From an uncultured Clostridia bacterium (GTDB lineage: Bacteria > Bacillota_A > Clostridia > TANB77 > CAG-508), in the NCBI GenBank assembly GCA_949747745.1, contig CATKFT010000195.1, forward strand, positions 1 through 10,106: a stretch of DNA of 10,106 nt. The letters are read 5' to 3'. Made by a program: the position numbers and the translations under genes. Below, in pieces: positions 6,386 to 10,106 of this stretch. The stretch's first letter is position 1; each line of letters opens with the position of its first letter. Below the pieces are notes generated by a model. It saw only the letters and a list, made by a program, of their open reading frames with translations. It ran no database searches and was not told where the DNA came from.

Positions 6386-6943
6386 TTATTTTTCTTCTAC
6401 TTTTTCTATTTTAGGTGTTATATTTTTTATTGTAATATTTACTTCTTTTATTTCTATATCCATTGACTTTTTAACTGTTTCTTTTATTTTTGTTTGTAGC
6501 ATAGAAGTTAACTCTTTAATAACAATATCTTGTTCTACAAATAGTACAACATCAATATTAATAGAATTGTCTTTTGATAATCTTACTTTTGAAGAAACAT
6601 CTTTTGCACCTTTTATTTCTTTTGCAACTCCACTTACTAAATTTTGAATTGTGTCTTTTGATATAAATAATTTTCCATTTTCATTTTGTATTAGTATTCC
6701 ATTTTCTATTTGACTTTCTTGTTTAGGATCTGTGAAGAATATTCCTCTTATTGCAAGCAATATAAGTGCTATTAATATTCCAAGTGTTATATTTTGTATT
6801 ATTTCTTCTTTAAATAGTTCATTTAAACATACTGCTATAGTATCTAGTTTTACCCAACCAAATATTGCCATACATAATACAACAGATATTATTAAAACAA
6901 TATTTGAAAATAATACTAAAGCTATTTTATCTAATAATTTCAT
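6386..6943 (-). CDS. amaP: AmaP-like alkaline shock membrane anchor protein
   Basis: 185-residue protein with two N-terminal transmembrane helices (about 7-30 and 48-70) and a cytoplasmic Asp23-like C-terminal domain (about 85-175, with IQNLVSGVAKEIKGAKDV and an alternating beta/helix pattern). In Staphylococcus AmaP anchors Asp23 at the membrane; the adjacency to asp23 here supports the same role. The ATG at 6943 has no close Shine-Dalgarno: AAAGGAG lies at 6979-6985, about 35 bases upstream, with an inverted repeat between them. There is no alternative upstream in-frame ATG, GTG or TTG in that stretch. Confidence 0.88.
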   Translation of the reverse strand: MKLLDKIALVLFSNIVLIISVVLCMAIFGWVKLDTIAVCLNELFKEEIIQNITLGILIALILLAIRGIFFTDPKQESQIENGILIQNENGKLFISKDTIQNLVSGVAKEIKGAKDVSSKVRLSKDNSINIDVVLFVEQDIVIKELTSMLQTKIKETVKKSMDIEIKEVNITIKNITPKIEKVEEK

Positions 6944-6956
6944 AATTACTACTATT

Positions 6957-6985
6957 GTACAATAATAAAAATATTGTACTCCTTT
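6957..6985 (-). promoter_or_regulatory. Hairpin between a distant Shine-Dalgarno and the amaP start
   Basis: An 8-bp inverted repeat (GTACAATA at 6957-6964 with TATTGTAC at 6972-6979, 7-base loop) overlaps the last base of the only good Shine-Dalgarno (AAAGGAG, 6979-6985 on the minus strand). Folding would loop out about 23 bases and bring the Shine-Dalgarno to roughly 13 bases from the amaP ATG. A role in translation control is inference. Confidence 0.4.
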
Positions 6986-7173
6986 CTATTCTAATTTTAT
7001 TTCTTACATTTTTACTGCATTCTTAACTATTTCAATTTGTTAATTCTATATTTAAATTTCTATATATTTATTTTACTATTTCTACTAAATTTTAGTAGTT
7101 TTCTCTTTTTTGTAATCTTTTTGGTTAAATTTTCTAAAAATCATTTGTATGCACTTTAACATTTTTATATTGC

Positions 7174-7596
7174 TTATTCTTTAACTTGTGCTTCTTCTTC
7201 TGTTCCTTGGTTATCTGTATTAACACCTTGAACATGTACATTTGTTTCTACTACTTTTAGTCCTGTCATAGTTTCAACTGCTTTTTTTACTCTATTTTGT
7301 ATTTCAAAAGCAATTTCTGGTATTCTTGTACCATATTCAACTATAATATTAACATCTATTTTTGTTTCTTTTTCTCCAACTTCAACTTTAATTCCTTTAG
7401 ATAAATTTTTCTTCCCACTAAGAACTTCTGTAATTCCTCCGGCAAATCCCCCTGCCATACCAAAAACTCCTGGTACTTCAGATACAGCAACACCTGCAAT
7501 AACTGCTACTACGTCATCTGCTATTTTTATTCCCTTATTTTCTTCTAGCTCAACTAATGCTTCCCCATTTAAATTTTCTACATTTTCATTTTCCAT
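7174..7596 (-). CDS. Asp23/Gls24 family envelope stress protein
   Basis: 140-residue soluble protein. The Asp23 domain spans about residues 22-128: GIKIADDVVAVIAGVAVSEV, PGVFGM, a glycine-rich loop, VEVGEKETKIDVNIIVEYG, IPEIAFEIQNRVKKAVE and VVETNVHVQGV. Such proteins form abundant assemblies near the membrane and are linked to cell-envelope homeostasis. A strong Shine-Dalgarno (AAGGAGG) precedes the ATG, suggesting high expression. First gene of the cluster, with a sigma-A promoter at 7680-7708. The 230-base gap to amaP holds no gene that I can support; only a short palindrome (7082-7098) and the amaP leader hairpin are seen there. Confidence 0.93.
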   Translation of the reverse strand: MENENVENLNGEALVELEENKGIKIADDVVAVIAGVAVSEVPGVFGMAGGFAGGITEVLSGKKNLSKGIKVEVGEKETKIDVNIIVEYGTRIPEIAFEIQNRVKKAVETMTGLKVVETNVHVQGVNTDNQGTEEEAQVKE

Positions 7597-7649
7597 AATT
7601 TCTTCCTCCTTAAATTTATAAAACCTAATTGGTTTTTAGTTTTAATTTT

Positions 7650-7694
7650 AAAAATTGATATACTATATTTTGCTATCTTAGTATATCAATTTTT
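7650..7694 (-). terminator. Long symmetric hairpin, terminator of the solute-binding protein unit
   Basis: Perfect 16-bp inverted repeat (7650-7665 with 7679-7694, arm AAAAATTGATATACTA) with a 13-base loop. A-tracts on one flank and T-tracts on the other make it a possible bidirectional terminator. It lies between the small nucleotidyltransferase gene and asp23, and its upstream arm on the minus strand contains the -10 box of the asp23 promoter. Confidence 0.75.
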
Positions 7695-7708
7695 GTAAGA
7701 ATTTACAA
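7680..7708 (-). promoter_or_regulatory. Sigma-A promoter of the asp23 operon
   Basis: On the minus strand TTGTAA (7703-7708), 17 bases, then TATACT (7680-7685). The expected start near 7673 gives a leader of about 77 bases. A second reading, TTGATA with TATAGT and a 16-base spacer, lies inside the hairpin and is weaker. Confidence 0.7.
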
Positions 7709-7752
7709 CATTTTTTTATAAATTCTATATCTAATTTTAAATTTTTCTATTT

Positions 7753-7902
7753 CTAATTTCTATCTCCTTTTTTATTTACTCCAATGTCTATATCACTTTG
7801 CTTAGTTTGTGTTCCTCTTGCATAACTACCAAATATAACAATTGCATCACTTTCTATAGTACTATTTATTATACTAATAATTTTTTCTTTAATTTCTTCC
7901 AT
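7753..7902 (-). CDS. Truncated minimal nucleotidyltransferase (MNT-like), probably a remnant
   Basis: 49 codons: a short helix, then IVIFGSYARG, TQTKQSDIDIG and an early TAG. GSxxRG with SDxD is the nucleotide- and metal-binding motif of the polymerase-beta-like MNT superfamily, often an antitoxin partner of HEPN proteins. The family normally needs a further beta strand with a third acidic residue, which is absent here, so activity is unlikely. A second TAG follows one codon later, then 22 more open codons. A proper Shine-Dalgarno (GAGGA) precedes the ATG, and the gene starts 42 bases after the solute-binding protein stop, so it may still be translated. No HEPN partner is visible. Confidence 0.55.
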   Translation of the reverse strand: MEEIKEKIISIINSTIESDAIVIFGSYARGTQTKQSDIDIGVNKKGDRN

Positions 7903-7944
7903 TTTTATTTCCTCTTTCTTTATTTTTTAGTAAATCATAATTTT

Positions 7945-9543
7945 TTATTGTCTATACCAAGTTTCTATATTATAGAACAAATTATATTTATTTGGCTTTA
8001 TGTCTCCCATTAGTTTTGAACTACATATAAGATTTCCTCTATTGTAATATAAAAATATATATGGCATATCTTGTTTATATATTTCAACTAACTCATTATA
8101 TTTTTCTTTTAGTTTCTTCTCATCAGTTATGTTATTTACTTCATTTATTATACCTTTTGCAATATCATTATTATAATTTGCTAAATTATTTTCGCCAAAA
8201 TATGACGATAAGTCTGGGCTAACTGATGTATATTTGCCAGTTAATAGTATATCATAATTTTTATTTTCTATATATTTCCAATAAGTAGCATCATTTGCTT
8301 TTATTATATTTATCTTTATTCCTAATTCTTCTAAGCTGTTTTTTATATTTTGAGCTACTTCTACTCTTTTTTCATTACTAGAATTTACAACTAAGTTGAA
8401 TTTAAGTCTCATTGTTCTATATTCTTTTACTTTCTGCCAAGTTTTATATTTATATTCCCAACCATTTTCTTGTAATATGTTTTTTGCTTTATCTATATTA
8501 TATTCATACCCAATTTTTCCGTCTTCATATAAATAGTTTCCATAGTCTAATACAAAGTTTGAAATATAATATTTTCCTTTATATATTGCAGATACTATAT
8601 TTTGCTTGTCTATTGAATAAGAAATAGCTTGTCTTACTTCTTTATTTGCTAGTTCTTCATTTTCAAAATTAAATGCAATATAATCTAATTCTCTTCCTTT
8701 ATATTCTTTAACATTATAACCTATTGTGCCAATATAATCTTCTATATCCAAGTTTTGTGTTGGTATTATATCTAGGTTTCCTAATTTAAATGCTTTATAT
8801 ACCTCTCCCATATTATTATATTTTATAATATGAATTTCTTTTAATTTTACATCACTTTCTTCCTTATTCCACCAGTTTATATTTCTCCTTAAAATAATAT
8901 TCCCATCTTCAGTTATTATTCTATATCTTCCTGTTCCTACTGGATTAATATTTTTAGATGTATTTACAAAATCTTCATTTTCAAAATATTTATGTGAAAT
9001 TATAGGAAATGTTAAATTGTATTCAAAAAATGGTACTTCTTTACTAAGATTGATTCTTATAGTACTATCATCTATTACTTCTACTCCAATTACTTCTTGT
9101 ACATTGTATGTATAAATAGATTTTACATTTGCATCTTTTAATCTATCTATTGTATATTGAACATCTTTTGCAGTAAGTTCATTTCCATCTTCCCATTTTA
9201 TATCGTCTTTTAGTTTTATAACATATGATGTAGGATTAATTTTGCTCCATTCTTTTGCAAGTATAAGTTCTATTTTATAATTTTCATTAACACTTAAAAG
9301 TGGTTCATATACAAGCTTTGAAATATTTTGTATATGTGAATTATTACTAAGAATTGGATTTATTGTATCAAAATTTACTACTGGTACTCTTATATTATCT
9401 ATTATTTCAATGTTTTCACTTACTTGTACTATTTCAGTAGTATTTTGTTTATTATCATTTTTACCATATATAATGTATGCTGAATATGCAACAAGTACAA
9501 TTACTATAATAGCAAAGACATATTTTATAATATTAGATTTCAA
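7945..9543 (-). CDS. Family 5 extracellular solute-binding protein with N-terminal membrane anchor
   Basis: 532-residue protein of the peptide/nickel-binding SBP_bac_5 family (OppA/DppA-like). Motifs: LVYEPLLSV near 77, ELTAKDVQYTIDRLKD, NPVGTGRYRI and VRQAISYSIDKQNI, with a C-terminal lobe to the end. The N-terminus has a transmembrane segment (about 7-26) but no lipobox cysteine, so it is probably tethered by the helix rather than by lipid, which is unusual for a Gram-positive binding protein. The TTG start at 9543 is supported by GGAGGG 6 bases upstream. No permease or ATPase genes are next to it, so the transporter partner, if any, is elsewhere. It has its own promoter and likely forms a two-gene unit with the small gene at 7753-7902. 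The ligand cannot be told from sequence. Confidence 0.9.
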   Translation of the reverse strand: MKSNIIKYVFAIIVIVLVAYSAYIIYGKNDNKQNTTEIVQVSENIEIIDNIRVPVVNFDTINPILSNNSHIQNISKLVYEPLLSVNENYKIELILAKEWSKINPTSYVIKLKDDIKWEDGNELTAKDVQYTIDRLKDANVKSIYTYNVQEVIGVEVIDDSTIRINLSKEVPFFEYNLTFPIISHKYFENEDFVNTSKNINPVGTGRYRIITEDGNIILRRNINWWNKEESDVKLKEIHIIKYNNMGEVYKAFKLGNLDIIPTQNLDIEDYIGTIGYNVKEYKGRELDYIAFNFENEELANKEVRQAISYSIDKQNIVSAIYKGKYYISNFVLDYGNYLYEDGKIGYEYNIDKAKNILQENGWEYKYKTWQKVKEYRTMRLKFNLVVNSSNEKRVEVAQNIKNSLEELGIKINIIKANDATYWKYIENKNYDILLTGKYTSVSPDLSSYFGENNLANYNNDIAKGIINEVNNITDEKKLKEKYNELVEIYKQDMPYIFLYYNRGNLICSSKLMGDIKPNKYNLFYNIETWYRQ

Positions 9544-9574
9544 CTTATTCCCTCCATAAAAAATCTTTAATAAT

Positions 9575-9603
9575 ATAATATATTAAATATACCCAATTTT
9601 CAA
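9575..9603 (-). promoter_or_regulatory. Sigma-A promoter of the solute-binding protein gene
   Basis: On the minus strand TTGAAA (9598-9603), 17 bases, then TATTAT (9575-9580). The expected start near 9568 gives a leader of about 25 bases carrying the GGAGGG ribosome binding site. Confidence 0.75.
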
Positions 9604-9668
9604 GGATATTTTCAAAAAATATACATATGTTATTGTAGGTTTATCAAAACTATGTTATAGGATAATAA

Positions 9669-9738
9669 TTTAGAAGAAAGGCTAAATATAAATATTAAAG
9701 CAGGTCGAACTCGTTTTGAATATTTAGCCTTTTTTCGG
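9669..9738 (+). ncRNA. Candidate plus-strand small RNA or orphan terminator hairpin
   Basis: A 13-bp perfect stem (AAAGGCTAAATAT 9677-9689 with ATATTTAGCCTTT 9720-9732) encloses a 30-base loop containing AGGTCGAACTCG and runs directly into a T6 tract (9730-9735) on the plus strand. No plus-strand protein gene ends here. A weak promoter (TTGTAG, 17 bases, TATAGG) lies just upstream, which would make an RNA of about 70 bases. It could instead be a bidirectional terminator; the minus-strand T run is poorer. Confidence 0.35.
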
Positions 9739-9804
9739 AAGTTTAGTACAAAAAAACATTATCTAGCAAGCCCCATATTTACTAGGTAATACTTTTAGTT
9801 GATA

Positions 9805-9830
9805 ATTAAAAAAGAGCAATTGCTTGCTCT
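9805..9830 (-). terminator. Intrinsic terminator of spoVS
   Basis: On the minus strand AGAGCAA, a GCAA tetraloop (GNRA type), TTGCTCT, then a TTTTTT run: a 7-bp stem (9813-9819 with 9824-9830) starting 15 bases after the spoVS stop codon. Confidence 0.9.
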
Positions 9831-9844
9831 CTAATTTATATAAT

Positions 9845-10106
9845 CTATGCACGAGATTCTACTACTATTTTAATTCCTGTTCTATCTTCTCCTTCTACTT
9901 GAACCTCTGCAAATGCTGGTACACAAACTAGGTCTACTCCTGTTGGTGCTACAAATCCTCTTGCAATTGCTACTGCCTTTATAGCTTGATTTAGTGCTCC
10001 TGCTCCAATTGCTTGCATTTCTGCTCTTTCATTTTCTTTTACCAAACCTGCAATTGCTCCTGCTACTGAATTTGGATTTGATTTTGATGAGATTTTTAAA
10101 ACTTCC
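9845..10106 (-). CDS. spoVS: Stage V sporulation protein S (start codon cut by window edge)
   Basis: Small Alba-like protein needed for normal spore coat and septation steps in Bacillus. The frame reads EVLKISSKSNPNSVAGAIAG, then LVKENERAEMQAIGAGALNQ, AIKAVAIARG, DLVCVPAF and GIKIVVESRA, matching the family along its whole length. The window ends inside the start codon: the last base would be the G of ATG, giving about 87 residues. An apparent start at 10045 is only an internal TTG. It ends in TAG at the normal family length, so TAG acts as a true stop here. It is followed by a clear terminator, so it is monocistronic or the last gene of its unit. Confidence 0.95.
   Translation of the reverse strand, partial: EVLKISSKSNPNSVAGAIAGLVKENERAEMQAIGAGALNQAIKAVAIARGFVAPTGVDLVCVPAFAEVQVEGEDRTGIKIVVESRA

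Larger units (their letters stand above)
9544..9844. other. 301-base intergenic region between spoVS and the solute-binding protein gene
   Basis: No protein gene is supported here. From low to high coordinates it holds the minus-strand ribosome site and promoter (to 9603), a plus-strand hairpin/terminator (9677-9735), an imperfect 9-bp inverted repeat (ATTATCTAG at 9758-9766 with CTAGGTAAT at 9782-9790, 15-base loop) of unknown role, and the spoVS terminator (9805-9830). Confidence 0.7.

Noticed and set aside
7082..7098. Palindrome CTACTAAA/TTTAGTAG between asp23 and amaP as a terminator
   Set aside because: AT-rich 8-bp stem with a one-base loop and no strong T run; likely chance in AT-rich DNA.
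9700..9712. tRNA T-arm remnant (GTCGAAC-like) in the loop of the plus-strand hairpin
   Set aside because: No acceptor, D or anticodon arm can be assembled around it; the resemblance is short.
1497..10106. General reassignment of UAG to an amino acid
   Set aside because: UAG ends spoVS, xseB and the DUF2273 gene at the expected family lengths, with no meaningful extension, so it works as a normal stop.
1..10106. CRISPR arrays, insertion sequences or phage genes
   Set aside because: No regularly spaced repeats, transposase motifs or phage proteins were seen on either strand.

Overview
The window is strongly AT-rich. Every recognisable protein gene lies on the minus strand, so transcription runs from high to low coordinates. 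SpoVS and a SleB-type spore-cortex hydrolase point to an endospore-forming low-GC Firmicute. Together with formate-tetrahydrofolate ligase, a divergent PAP2/DUF212 protein and an asp23-amaP-DUF2273-nusB-xseA-xseB cluster, they suggest a member of Clostridia; I cannot name the genus.

Layout in transcription order: spoVS (edge at 10106) with an intrinsic terminator; a 301-base intergenic stretch with a plus-strand hairpin/terminator; a membrane-anchored family 5 solute-binding protein; a tiny truncated nucleotidyltransferase; a hairpin that overlaps a sigma-A promoter; asp23, amaP, a DUF2273 protein, nusB, xseA, xseB and a PAP2/DUF212 membrane protein in one probable operon; fhs; a tiny zinc-ribbon gene with an in-frame UAG, driven by a perfect consensus promoter; sleB; a strong terminator; and the N-terminal half of trigger factor (tig), again with a perfect consensus promoter.

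The main discovery is a pattern in the reading frames. Two genes appear broken: sleB three times and xseA once. All four breaks are the same event: the reading frame meets an arginine codon CGG, and family homology resumes exactly one base later, with the C skipped and GGN (glycine) read. By my manual scan these are the only four in-frame CGG codons in about 2,250 codons of genes. At least seven other CGG triplets occur in the minus-strand genes out of frame, and none is associated with a frame change. This argues against sequencing error and ordinary pseudogene decay. It suggests that in this organism CGG is an unassigned or untranslatable codon at which ribosomes shift +1, or that CGGN is decoded as a four-base glycine codon.

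Functionally, the central operon combines cell-envelope stress proteins (Asp23/AmaP/DUF2273) with transcription antitermination (NusB) and exonuclease VII (XseA/XseB). SpoVS and SleB belong to sporulation and germination, Fhs to one-carbon metabolism and trigger factor to nascent-chain folding.
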